Shown: one piece after another, positions 22,981-33,766 of the stretch
Layout: each line of letters starts with the position of its first letter
Numbering within the stretch: the stretch's first letter is position 1
DNA from: Ornithodoros turicata
Taxonomy: Eukaryota; Arthropoda; Arachnida; Ixodida; Argasidae
Length of the DNA stretch: 64,000 nucleotides
NCBI RefSeq assembly: GCF_037126465.1
Contig: NC_088207.1
Coordinates: forward strand, 40,298,143 to 40,362,142
Direction: 5' to 3'
Notes under the pieces: model-generated
Told to the model about the DNA's origin: nothing
Databases searched by the model: none
The model's input: only the letters and a program-made list of their open reading frames with translations
Position numbers and translations under genes: made by a program

Positions 22981-24154
22981 TACCCCTGTCACACGGGCAT
23001 TTTCGATCCTGCTCGACCGAACCTGCTTGAACCCAATGCAGATCGGATGGTGCTACACGGCCGCTTCCAAGCAGGATCCAACTTTGATCCTGCTTGACTT
23101 AAGACAGTTCCCATAACAGGATTGATGGCGATTTCGGGTGATGCATTTGGGGCACTTTTTTCTGCCCCGAACCCGAGCGGTAAATTCGGGTGGTGCGGTC
23201 CGAGCAAGAGCCGCGTGTTCGGATGATGCACTACGGAGCAGTTTGCTCGCCCCAAGAGCACTTTTTTGGCTCTTGCTGCGAGAGGCCGAGCCAAAACCGC
23301 CCTCAACTCTCTTCTTCCGCTCTCGACGGCGAGCATGCGCATATATGCGCCTCACGAGTGTCGTCTGCTACGTATTGCTCCTGCGGCTGTCTGCCTGTCA
23401 CATGTCTTGTCATCTGTCTCTTTGTTGCGTTCACCATTGACGGCACGGATCTTTACGAAAGTAGTAGCGATGAAAGTTCAATTGACACCGATAATGTGAA
23501 TGACAAAGAGGATGATGTGACCTGCTTCTCGCAAGCTATGCTTGTGCTCAGGTGAAAGTGCGCGTCGACGCCAACGACGCTGCCGGAAGTTCACGAACAC
23601 GACGAACGCACAATGCTAGCGAGCGCAGCGACCCTCGTAGAAGAGCGGTAGAGCGTCCGACAAATTCGGGTGATGACTGCCCCAGAGCGACTCTCGTGTA
23701 GAGCGTGCACTGGACCTGGGCGCTCTCGCTCGGATTACCAGGTGCATCACCCGAAATCGCCATGAGAATTTCAAGACGGCTCGACGGACGCCATTTGCAT
23801 CCTCGACCCCGATGAACTGTCATAACTTAAGACGGACATGCGCGCGAAGCTACAAATGATGCTTACATCGGTATACGATAAATTACCACTAATATCGCTG
23901 TTATATAGGAAACGCGAAATTAATGAGTTCCGTTTATTCATTTGCCTATATTCTCGACACCGCGCGACAACAGCCGGAACAGCTAATCGGATACGTACCC
24001 AGACGGCGACGGTTGCGCCGCCTCTCGCGCCACAGGTCAACCATTCAATGCGCATTGAAAGTGGCCGTGTAGCAGCGTCAAAACTCGAGCGTGCTCGGGA
24101 AGTTCGATGCAGATCGGATTCGAGAAGGATCGAAATGCCCGTGTGACAGGGGTA
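22981..24154. mobile_element. Inverted-repeat DNA element (1.17 kb), possible TTAA-type target
   Basis: Ends TACCCCTGTCACACGGGCAT and ATGCCCGTGTGACAGGGGTA are perfect 20-bp inverted copies, followed by TTTTCGATCC / GGATCGAA. The left flank is TTAA (22977-22980) and the right flank TTAG (24155-24158), compatible with a piggyBac-like TTAA duplication carrying one change, though this is weak. There is no transposase, and a second inverted-repeat unit is nested inside. Confidence 0.8.
23125..23763. mobile_element. Nested inverted-repeat unit inside the 23-24 kb element
   Basis: ATGGCGATTTCGGGTGATGC at 23125 and its reverse complement GCATCACCCGAAATCGCCAT ending at 23763 are exact. Between them, CG-rich sequence with recurrent GGTGATGCA/TTCGGGTG words. 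The ORFs across it (up to 121 codons) overlap one another on both strands and have no known domain. Confidence 0.65.
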
Positions 24155-24158
24155 TTAG

Positions 24159-26010
24159 ATTTCCTCATGGCCCAAGGGTTGCTGTAATCGCGCTCGGTGA
24201 ACGAGACCACATTTTTTTCCAGTGTTGTTATTGATTTTGACGGAAGCTGTACGTTACACTTCCAATTCAAATCGGAAGCAAGATAAACGCCTAGGTATCA
24301 GTACTGAAATCCCGAACTGATTACTGTGCCGTTTCTGCTGCATGAATAACGATAATGTACACGCTTCTGAGAAAATGGAAGGTACAGGCGCTTCGAGATA
24401 TTCAGAGGCATCAACCAGATGTCCCACCAACCCTATCAGTTTGTAAGAGTCTAACTGGAGGTCCACCTTGTCAGCCTCGATATTAATCATTCTGTAAGCG
24501 ACGGGTGGAAGCGGTTATACGTCTACGCAAAAGATGGGCGACGCTTCAATACTTTAATTTTCCAGAACACGCCTATACGTTCTTCTACCTATATTCAACG
24601 CCCCGTATAGTGCACGCAAGACCGTTATTGGGTAGAGATATCCTGGACGGCGTCACGCTAATAGCGCGACAACCTATTAGCTGGCTCCTAGCTTTTCATG
24701 TTTTGCGCCCAAAAGGTCTTCGGTCACCATACACAAAAGAGAGACACAGAGAGAGAGAGAGAGAGAGAAGAAGAAAAAGTTCTGAGGAGAAATACATTAG
24801 TCTTTTTGATATAAGCCTTTTACGCTTTGACAAATTAACCGTTTCCTGAGATTAGCTCCCTATGCAAAGCAAATACAAGCTCACTACTGCATCTTCGCTC
24901 CGTGAATCACTTCCCATAAATCACGCCGGCGGGACGCTGTCGAAGCAAAGCCCCACTAATGGCTGCTATTTTCCGCTTCTGTCTGCTGCTTGCGAAACCG
25001 GCGAATGCCGTCTCTGGACCTGCCTCTTCGTGGCCAGCGTTGCGGGAATTTCCGCGGTGGAGGAAAGCAATATATGTTGGACTTCGCGAAGACACGAAAT
25101 TCCTCGGTGAAGTTACGATAGTGTCACATGGGAGGAAGATTATGGCTCTTAAATTTAAGCGCTGTCGTGCAGCGTACCTTGCGCAATTGAGGATTTGGAT
25201 CCAGATAGATGAATGGTGGCAAAAATATCTCGAAAATTTTGGTGGATTTTTCGAATATGCTGTAATTCGCAACAGGTATAGTGCAGTTGACAGCGGCTCT
25301 CGAGAGCGATGCAAAGGCAACAAACTGCTTCTCCTCTTTACTTGCTTGTGTGATTAATTCAGACGTCATGTGATCATATTGTTATGAAATATCATTACCA
25401 AATACCATAATTAATAGGGATTTTTTCTTTCTTTTGGAAACTGATTGTTTCGTTTACCCCACATGATATGACGGTGCATACAAGTACTAGTTTTGCTATA
25501 TCGTGTATATATGGGACTGCATCACAGGCTAGTCCTCCGTCCCACATTTGAGGTTGTATTTTAGTGGCATTAATTAAAAATATTGATTGATTGATTGCAC
25601 GAGAAATTGTGGAGAATGGCGTGCACGTTCTCCTGTTGGATTGCTGAGTGTTTATGTCACAATACACTACCTCGACACCCCCCCCCCCCCCCCCCACTAT
25701 CTGTTTTCAGTGCCATTGGTGACAGTTTTTTTTTTCTTGTTTTGTTCTTTCTTTCTTTCTTTCTTTCTTTGTGGAGAACAATCATGTCGAGCTCGAAGAG
25801 TGCCGATCAGGTCGGATAGTAATAGCTTATCCGAAACGTTGTTCTTCATGACTTGTAAAGGGAAGATTTATTTGACGCAATAAACTCTGCAATGCACACG
25901 CATACACCCCCAGCGCCACACACACGTGAGAGCACACATATACAGATGAACAACGATAGCATGCATACAGGAATGACAATGATAAAATCTATCTACACAG
26001 TGATGAGATC
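24159..26010. other. No gene recognised; microsatellites
   Basis: A GA repeat at 24748-24768, a C18 run at 25678-25695 and a TTCT repeat at 25745-25772. The ORFs (up to 138 codons, on both strands around 24907-25369) are mirror frames with no known domain. The TTCT/AAAG tract may mark the 3' tail of the minus-strand LINE beginning at 27720. Confidence 0.4.
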
Positions 26011-26016
26011 AGTCAG

Positions 26017-27720
26017 TCAGTCAGTCATGGTGGCGCTCTGATTAAGGGTACGTGGCCGCCCTGCACACAAACTGAAGGGTGGTGCCGCCATCGACGTCGA
26101 AAACCTTCTTCCCCGAGCGCGAACAGCTGTCGCTGCAGGACACCCACTACAGACGTCCGCGCAGTACGTACTAGCAGGAAAAAGATTGACTGTGACATCT
26201 GGGTGGCAGTAACTGAACCAGTGGCGTAGCCAGACCTCCAAGGTAGGGGGGCTCGATACGAAAACTCGCCCCCCCCCCCCCCCCGCTGATCCTATGTCGA
26301 CAACACACACATACTTGTGCACACTGCAAACTGAGGATTAAAAAAGGGACGAAAATAATTGATTTAGACGTTCACAGTACGATTACATGTATAGGCTGTC
26401 ACGACCAATGAGGTGGTGTCACGAGATTGGAAGTATTTTGAAAAGCTCATACTTTGAAAACCATTCAAGAGTGCTTCTTAGATAGACGCCATTAACTGCA
26501 AGATTTTTCACGATCGTCACACTGCCTCCCCCCCCCCTTATATATTATGTTCTCGAATTTGCACGATTTGTGTGGGTCGGTCCGTGGCAGGTAGGGGGGG
26601 GGGGCTCGAGCCCCCCCGTGGCTACGCCACTGAACTGAACTCGGCACTACAGGAGGAGCGAGCCGCGTCAATCGCTGGCAATAGGTATGGGCAGCTGCAT
26701 GATCGCGCTGTTGGATCGGAGGGACAGTATGACGGTGGTGAGACATGTTGAAGTAACGGGCCCATCCAGTACTTCAGGAGAACACGAGTCGGCGAGGGTG
26801 CGCCAGAAAGAACTCGCAGGACAGTTTTCAGGGCAATCCCGCGGTTCATAAGGCCGGCATCCGGTACGGCCAGTCCGCCCCGCGACAATGGCAGCGAGAG
26901 GAATATACGGGCCAAGGGCCAATAACGTTTCTTCCGCCACGGGAAGGACGCGATGATGGTGTGGAGCCTGGTCACCACTGCGTGTGGCGCGATTGGCACG
27001 TGGCTCAAATGCCATATACGCCCACAAAAGACGTTCCGCACGAGGTGGGCCCTTTCAAGGTACGAAAGCTCATGGGCATCAGCAGCTTCGCATGTCAAGG
27101 TGAAGGCCTGCAAGGCGCTCGTCCAGTTAGTCTTCGTAGGCCCGCCCCTGTCAAACGCCGCTCCCAGTTCTTTCAGTGATGGAACACAAGGAAAGAAAAG
27201 ATGTGCGAACGAACCACTAGGTCCTAAGGGCATTAGCTGAGACTTTCTCAAGTTCAGCATCCCACCCGAAAATGCTGCGTAGGCATTGTAGAGCTGTAGG
27301 GTTTCAGTCAGAGAGGACGAATCACGGAGAAGAACCGTAACATATTGTCGGCGTACGCCGCCAGCTTCCACGAACCGGACAAAGGTAGAGGTAGTCCATA
27401 AATGTTCGCGTTCGTGTCAATACTCCACAGGAAAGGATCAATTGATAACGTGAACAAAGCGAGAGAAAGCGGACAGCCTTGCCGAACTCCCCTGGCCACC
27501 GGAAAGTCCTGTGAAAACCGGCACAGCATGTACAGACGGCTGCGGTGATTGTTATATAGCCGACCGATTGTGTTGCATATCCACTGTGGAAAATGATACG
27601 CCCGAAGCACAGTAAGCGGGTATTGGTGCTCTACACGGTCAAAGGCTTTTGCTTGATCGAGTTATAAAAAAAAAACAGCCATTATTGGCGAGAGGCGCGG
27701 CGAATCGCAGGACATCACGC
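26017..27720 (-). pseudogene. L1/Tx1-like LINE ORF2 relic (RT to C-terminal region)
   Basis: Minus strand from ~27720 downward. The frame shows LDQAKAFDRVEH (palm motif with first Asp), then after a frame change RGVRQGCPLSLALFTLSIDP and AAYADN where the catalytic YADD is expected. The thumb follows (SLKELGAAFDRG, SYLERAHLVRNV), then a C-terminal segment (SFPWRKKRYWPLARIFLSLP, RGGLAVPD). The order is that of L1/Tx1-type ORF2. At least two frame changes and the YADN substitution make it non-functional. A hAT-type MITE (26219-26632) interrupts the C-terminal part; the frame is in register beyond it and stops at about 26017. It is 5' truncated near 27720. Confidence 0.85.
26211..26640. mobile_element. 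hAT-type MITE (414 bp) with perfect 8-bp target duplication
   Basis: The element proper spans 26219-26632 with inverted ends CAGTGGCGTAGCCA and TGGCTACGCCACTG. The 8-mer aactgaac is present on both sides (26211-26218 and 26633-26640), the size expected for hAT insertion. Long C and G runs sit near the ends (C16 near 26269-26284, G11 near 26594-26604). It splits the L1-like ORF2, so it is younger than that LINE. Confidence 0.93.
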
Positions 27721-27886
27721 AAGTAACATTTTAGTGCTCTTACGCTGATAGCGATGCTTTTGTCAAGTACAAGGGCAAGTACAAGATAGTACAAAGTAAA
27801 CAGAAACACAGTCTTCAGGTGCCGGATTTATTCCCCAATATGCTTCAAGAAGAGTAATCACAGGTAAATAACGTTCTTTCATAACG

Positions 27887-28217
27887 TATAAGCGGTAAAA
27901 ACAGGACGAATACAAGACACACAGAACATCCAGCGCTCACTTTCAACAACTTTACTGACACAATCCTGTCCTTCCATGCAGATCCCTCGATCTCTTTTTA
28001 AAAAAGCGGAAACACCGAGAGATCTGGGAGGCCTGCCTGACCAAGAAAGCGGGCAACACGTGTATTAGCTCGGAAGGTATATTCTGTTATCTGAAAGGGA
28101 GTTCCTGTTGCATTGATTATAAGCACCTTCCATGTGGCGTGTCAATAAAGTTGTTGAAAGTGAGCGCTCGATGTTGTGTGTGTCTTGTGTTCGTCCTGTT
28201 TTTAGCGCTTTTACGTT
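27887..28217. mobile_element. Foldback MITE with ~75-bp arms
   Basis: The left arm (27887-27963) includes CGCTCACTTTCAACAACTTT; the right arm (28142-28217) includes its reverse complement AAAGTTGTTGAAAGTGAGCG. The arms are about 90% alike by eye with a ~180-bp loop. No ORF and no clear target duplication. Confidence 0.72.
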
Positions 28218-28636
28218 GTGAAAGTATCACCAACTAGTCCAAATGGATGTTTTAATGAGGTAAATAACAGTTAATGAGATGTAATTCTGGGGTCACGTGA
28301 TACTCGATACGCATGCTTGTAGACTACAAACACGCCACTAGAATACCTGCCAAGTCTCCCGATTCATCCGGGAGACTCCCGGATTCAGACCGTTTTCTAC
28401 GATTGTACGATCGAGAAGGAAATCTCCCGGAAAATGCAGTCTCCCCCTTGATATCTAAAACGCTTGCGTTTTGTCTGGCCACAGAGACGTAAACGTCAAT
28501 CCCATACCAGCCCGATTGCCATCGGAATCGCTGCCGCTTTCTATTCTAGTTCTAGCGCTTCTAGTTTCCGCGCATTTCGTCCGTGTTTTAGGGCGACAAT
28601 TGTGCCCTTGCCGTGTTTCTGCCTCGCATATTGCAG

Positions 28637-28857
28637 ATCACGGCTCCGCGTAAGCGAAACAAGTATCTGCACGTGTTTCTGAAGCAATAGACAACTGAAT
28701 TGGGACGCGTGATCGCGTCCAGGAAAAGGCACCATGTGTTTTGTAGAGTTTATGAATGCACATCAACATTCCGTGTGGAGGGTAGCCCGACACTGTTGTT
28801 ACCCACGTTACGTCGGGGGAGCACAAGGACCACGTTAAGTGCAAATACAAAGTGCAC
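28637..28857 (+). pseudogene. Possible transposase N-terminal zinc-finger fragment
   Basis: A frame from 28637 reads a basic start (ITAPRKRNKYLHVFLKQ, then stop) and continues in the same frame as ELGRVIASRKRHHVFCRVYE. A shifted frame then gives INIPCGG, a stop, and THVTSGEHKDHVKCKYKVH. The Cys followed by a spaced His-x(n)-His resembles BED/C2H2-like fingers at the N-terminus of hAT-type proteins. Two stops and one frame change make it a relic. The assignment rests on pattern only. Confidence 0.4.
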
Positions 28858-28964
28858 TAGCTATATCAGTTTTTACGAAATCGAGACAAGGACCGGACTA
28901 CGGTATTATCCGTGCGGGCCCTTCTCCTCCGTGTTCCCAACTCCCGACGTTGCAAAGCTGTACA

Positions 28965-29935
28965 TTTATTTATTTATTTATGTAAATACCTCAAAGAGCC
29001 CTTAGGGCGATACAAGAGGGGGATACGTACAATATATGCAACATTAGTACATGAAACAGCACAAACACTGCACAAAATAGTTAAGGTAATAACAAAATTC
29101 GCACACATACAAGACATGAGATAATGCTTCCCCACTAAATGTGTAGATATGATGCCAAGTTTCTACGGAAAGTTTGATGGTTAGGTGAGGTGACTGAGGA
29201 AGGTCATTCCAATCGGCAATCGTATGTGGAAAAAAATACAAAATGTGGGAAGTGTGACAAGTGATTGGTTCTACCTTACACGGGTGGTCTTATCGGCCTG
29301 AGATGTAAAGTGCTGCTGTGATGTGCTGCTGAAGTGCTGCTGTGCAGGCCAAGCGCCTGACATCCGAGAGTGTGCAACGAAGGTTACGGCCTATGTAGCC
29401 GAGCTTCTGATTGGCATCACGCACAACACTACGGATGTGATCCGACCAGGAAAGATTTGAGGAGAGATGGCGTCCGAAGTATTTCTACGAAGACGACTGT
29501 GGTATAGGAGAATGGTCAACGTGGCACTGGTAAGGGAGCGGTGACCTGGAGCGAGAAAACTGAACATGGGAACACTTAGAAGAATTGAGAGAAAGAAGCC
29601 ATGTGGAGCACGATGAGAAAATTTAGTTTAGGTCTTGCTGAAGGCATAATTGGTCAGAAGAGGGTGTTACGAACGATAGACAACACAGTCGTCGGCAAAA
29701 AGCCTGACACACGATGAGAGTCTACCTGGCAGGTCGTTAATATAGATGAGGAATAATAGTGGGCCAAGGACGGAACCCTGTGGGACACCGGAGGAAACAG
29801 GAAGGAAAGGAGAAAGACAATCATTTACAAGGGTTGCCTGTGAACGATCACTGAGATAACTACATGTGTGCTCGAAACCGCGCACAAGAGCCCATGATAA
29901 GCGCGCTGAACGGAAAATGTTTGCAGTCGCTGTTC
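28965..29935 (-). pseudogene. CR1/Jockey-like LINE fragment (RT and 3' end)
   Basis: The minus-strand frame 29885-29667 holds the RT core: [20 protein letters not shown] then LFADDCVVY, with intact FADD. Downstream the frame is broken, but thumb and C-terminal echoes persist, ending in a WNDLP-type segment near 29200. The 3' UTR ends GGGCTCTTTGAGGTATTTAC followed by AAATAAAT repeats at 28965-28985. It lies inside the 28343-30425 element and so is younger than it. It is 5' truncated near 29935. Confidence 0.85.
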
Positions 29936-30433
29936 ACGTATCTGACGACGGCGATGAACAACTGTAACTGATGGTTGTGATGTATTATGCAAACTACTTT
30001 TTTAATGACCTGTTCGCTAACTGTTAAACAACTACTACGTAGCTCTCCTAGGAAGTCCAGATGGGCTTTTGAAGTTCAGCCACATCACTGAGGCAGTGCC
30101 GAACGAGTAGTGTTGAATGTGAGGGCAGTTCAGCATCGCGAAGAGAACAGAGACATAGTTTCGTGTCTTCACGTTCTTTTGAGAAAGTGGCACGGCCTCG
30201 TCACAGCCAGAGACAGTTTCTTGAAAAGGGTAAAGTTTCTTGCTGCAAAAATTGTGCCCGATGAGTCTGTTGGAGTCAAGCGTGCTTGTTACACATGCAC
30301 ATAAAAGTCTCCCAACATCGGCTTTCTCGTATATCGCATAGCAAGTCCATTTGCCAACAAACGTATCCCCCCCCCCCCCGCTTTTGAAATCTTCCTAATT
30401 CGGATGTTCCCAAGTTGGCAGGTATGCACTAGT

Positions 30434-30739
30434 AAAGAAGCACGAGGGCACGCAAGCTTTATTGCCGCGTCGTCTCTCATTCTCCCACAGGAGCGTGAAA
30501 GCCTTCCTGTAAAGCGCACTTTGCTTGTATCACCTGGCATACTGCAGGTAAGTTAACCTACAAAACCCACGGAACGCTGGCGGCATTGGAAACACTAAAC
30601 AGCTATGCAGATCGGAATAGCTGCTCGATGACGTTTCGAAAACGTGACAAAGCCTGTATTAAAGCTGTACTGACGTCGTCTGAGCAGAGTGTACAGCTGT
30701 ACGGCTTTTAGCAGAACGGATCGTTCTCTCTGCCATGTT
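30434..30739. other. No recognisable feature
   Basis: Short unassigned segment between the inverted-repeat element and the possible LTR. Confidence 0.3.
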
Positions 30740-31042
30740 TTGAGTGTTCGACAGCCAGGACATCACACTTGACTCAGCCATCATACCTGACTCACCCTTG
30801 TACCCATGTCTGTATTAACACAGGAAAGAAAGGCCAGGTAGACACGAGTAACCCAACCACTGTGTCATAACGTTTTCTAGCGCCTATCGGCCGACGACGC
30901 AGTGGTCGTGCTTCCGGCATCGCACAGCGCGAGCGTGAAGTTCTTTGATCATTCTGATCTTAGTTTTCGGGCCTGACGGCCGAGCAATAAACAGCCTCCT
31001 GCCCTTTTGTGAATACCTGACTCGTTGGCCTCATTCCCACAG
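30740..31042 (+). mobile_element. Possible solo LTR end
   Basis: The segment ends GAGCAATAAACAGCCTCC…CCTCATTCCCACA, resembling a gypsy-type LTR with an AATAAA signal ~50 bp before a CA end. The left limit is not defined, and I see no primer-binding site, polypurine tract or matching second LTR. Confidence 0.3.
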
Positions 31043-33195
31043 TTTTGTTCAATAACGCACAGACAACAGGACAAAGGACTGTGAGACGACGTTTTCTACA
31101 TTCTGCGTGCTCTGCACTCGTACTCCGTTCATACTTATACGAGGTGCTCTACATTCATCGCTAAATTCGTCGTTTTTATGTGGAGAAAAGGAGGGGGCTG
31201 TAGGTACTGGCATACAATTCTCACACGCTGCCGCCAGAAAGACTGTTCCTGAATGTTTCCAACGCCTCCTCCCTGAACGCACAATCGGCGCCATTTCGTG
31301 AACCATTTCCCGACGCTGACGCGCGTGGTCCACACCACAACTCATGCATTTCATTTTATGTTGCGACGGATCGCCATAAAACGTGTCATGAGCCTGACCG
31401 AAGATGGCACGAGGTCTTTTCCTAAGCATGCCAGCAGACCTCGTCTGTGATTTATGAATCGATAAACTTTCGGAACCCAAAAGATGCGTTTCGAGGGAAG
31501 CGAGATCACTCCATGGAAGCGGTAATGGTGTTTCTTTTTTCTTTTTTTGCTGGCTATCGTTTGAGATAAAGGCTATTCAATTCGTATTGCGAGCAACCGA
31601 TGGCACGTTTATTCAATCCATTTTCTTCCTTGTTATTCACTCTTAGGAATGTACGATTCACGAATCAGTCACGTTTTGAAGCAACGTAATGATAGGCGAT
31701 ACGCTCCCAATACTCGTCGTAGCTTCCTACTCAGATTGTCTAAAGCCTTTTAGCTGCATATGTTTTCTCGCAAGAAGCTCTTGGGGAAATTGAGGAATTG
31801 TACAGATAGGCCCGTCAAAGGAAAACTCAGCGCCAAAAACGTGTTGAATCAGTAACAGTGAGACAACATTTCATACCGTATGATGTTTTAGTGGACACAA
31901 TTTTTCATCCTCAGGTGGCACAGATAATTAGAAAACGAATATTTTCTTTTGAGCGATTCGGCGCTCCTTCCCGGAAGAGCGGTCTAGCAACACTGGGCTT
32001 CACCTTACCGGTATTATTCACGCGCGCCTTTTTGTAGGTCCTGTTCCACCAGTTGCGAGTACTTTACAACAAAATCGAGGAAGGAGATGACGCACGAAGA
32101 AGTTACCAAGCGCGGGCCCGAAACTAAATAAACAGCCGACGGCCCTCACGAGACTACCTGTGACGCCACGCAGGGTCCTGGAGGCTGGAGAGAGGAGCCT
32201 TCAGAAGTATCGGTTTCGATATAACGTTCACAACTTTTTTTATATTTATTTACTTTTCGTTTTTTATTTTGCAACTAACGAATCCCCAACCGCCAAACCG
32301 ACTTTGTTTCCCTTTCCTACAGAATCTATTAAACTTATTCACACAGTCACCATTACAATTTGGAATTGTCCTTTTCAGTTTCCCTTTACAGGAACACGTC
32401 TCAACCCAATTCAACATAACGCGTCAATCCTCATGCTTCTTCCAAGAATGTATGCTCTTTCGCTACATATCGAGACAAAATAGAGAAAGAATTCCGAAGA
32501 TACAGCATGTACACTGTATCGCAGAGACACCACAACCTCTTCTACGACCTTCACTACCCAATATGGTTCACTGCAGTCGCAAACACGCAATTCGCGTTCG
32601 TGTCGCGTACGCCCCCGTGTACGGGTTCTGTCGCCGTAGCAGTGGAAGCGCCACTTCCGATTGCAATGCGCTCTTTCTTCTTGTTCCTGTTTTTGGCCGC
32701 AGCCCAGAAAGCGTGCGCTCGACGAAGACGCTTCACCACTGCAATGTGGGCATTTCAGTTTGCCAAAGAAAGACGAGACAAAAAAAAAATTAAAATACTA
32801 TCCACGACGAACTTTCTCAAATTGTTTCCACTTGGGGCGCTAAAATGAGGAAGAAGAACAGCTGGATAAAACGCGCGACGGGAGGAGAAGGAAAATTTGA
32901 CGGCGGAAGTAGAATCAAAAATGCGAATTCTCCTACTGCTTGTGACTAGTATGGGGGAGGAAGAAATGAAATGACAGCAGCAGCAGTGCCCTTGGAGGCA
33001 TTGTGAGTTGGGTTGAAATATGGAAGGCTCGACTTGTCCGGCATGTACGGGTTTTGAGATCGAACCAACGAAGCTGCTGTGTATAAAAGCTGCTTCGTGA
33101 AACGAGTAATGGTGAGGTACACGAGTGAAGTGACCCTGGTTCTGGTACACACGGACAGAAGCGATAGGAATTCGTTCTTGATGCAGAAGTTCAGT
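31043..33195. other. No gene that I can confirm
   Basis: It holds ORFs of 143 (31049-31480, minus), 174 (32269-32793, plus) and 131 codons (32755-33150, minus). None has a recognised domain, and the 32.3-32.8 kb region is open in several frames at once. An AATAAACAGC word near 32128 could be another LTR trace. Confidence 0.3.
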
Positions 33196-33766
33196 CTTGG
33201 GTAATAACTAAGTTACAAGTAACTTGTGATTATTATGTTTTGCAGTAACTATACTTACCGTAACTAAGATAATTTTCTGCAAAAGTAACTTGCAACTAGT
33301 TACCCCCTTTTTTTAAACTAACTGTAAAATGTAACTCGAAGTTACTCAGGTATCGCCATATTTTCCACGTGTGCCCCATGTCATAGATATGATTTATTGG
33401 TTGTTGTTGTTCCACGCGTGAGCTCCCTACTGTCATTTCGTCGGGGCTTAAAATGCTGTTCACGTACTGTTCACGTACCGTTCACGTACCGTTCACGTAC
33501 CGTTCACGTACCGCTCAAGTGCCGCTCAAGTGCCGCTCAAGTGCCGCCCAAGTGCCGCCCAAGGACCGCTCAAGTACCGTTCAAATGCTGTTCTTTCCTA
33601 AGCAGAAACTCCGCGAGTTCGTGGTATAGCTATGCTTGGACAGTACAGGTGGTGAAACACGTTTTTGAGTTACCTTTATAGTGCTTTTTTTCGTTCACTA
33701 ACCACACGTAACTGTCAAGTAACTAAGTTACTTTAAAGTAGCACAGAAGTAATTTTTAACACCCTG
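33196..33766. mobile_element. Inverted-repeat element rich in GTAACTT words
   Basis: Left part (33200-33311): repeated AACTAAGTTACAAGTAACTT-type words. Right part (33716-33766): the inverted AAGTAACTAAGTTACTTTAA. The centre is a 10-bp minisatellite. Similar GTAACT/AGTTAC-rich stretches occur at 34390-34505 and about 37965-38020, suggesting a dispersed family. Confidence 0.5.
33459..33598 (+). repeat. 10-bp minisatellite, about 13-14 units
   Basis: Units of GTTCACGTAC, drifting to GCTCAAGTGC and GCCCAAGTGC and back to GTTCAAATGC, in tandem. Neighbouring units are more alike than distant ones, giving two sub-blocks (GTTCACGTAC, then GCTCAAGTGC). Confidence 0.92.

Larger units (their letters stand above)
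28343..30425. mobile_element. Inverted-repeat DNA element (2.08 kb) with degenerate 8-bp duplication
   Basis: The ends are ATACCTGCCAAGT and its near reverse complement CAAGTTGGCAGGTAT. The flanks ccactaga (28335-28342) and gcactagt (30426-30433) agree at 6 of 8 positions, including CACTAG, fitting an aged 8-bp hAT-type duplication. A subterminal CGGGAGACTCCCGGA hairpin lies near 28370. Inside are a zinc-finger-like coding fragment (28637) and a later CR1-like insertion (28965-29935). It is probably a decayed autonomous or semi-autonomous element. Confidence 0.62.

Noticed and set aside
22989..23555. ORFs of 100-121 codons on both strands
   Set aside because: They lie within a CG-rich non-autonomous inverted-repeat element and mirror each other.
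32269..32848. ORFs of 174 and 113 codons open in several frames
   Set aside because: No domain, no codon-usage argument that I could make by eye, and simultaneous openness in two or three frames fits low stop density rather than coding.
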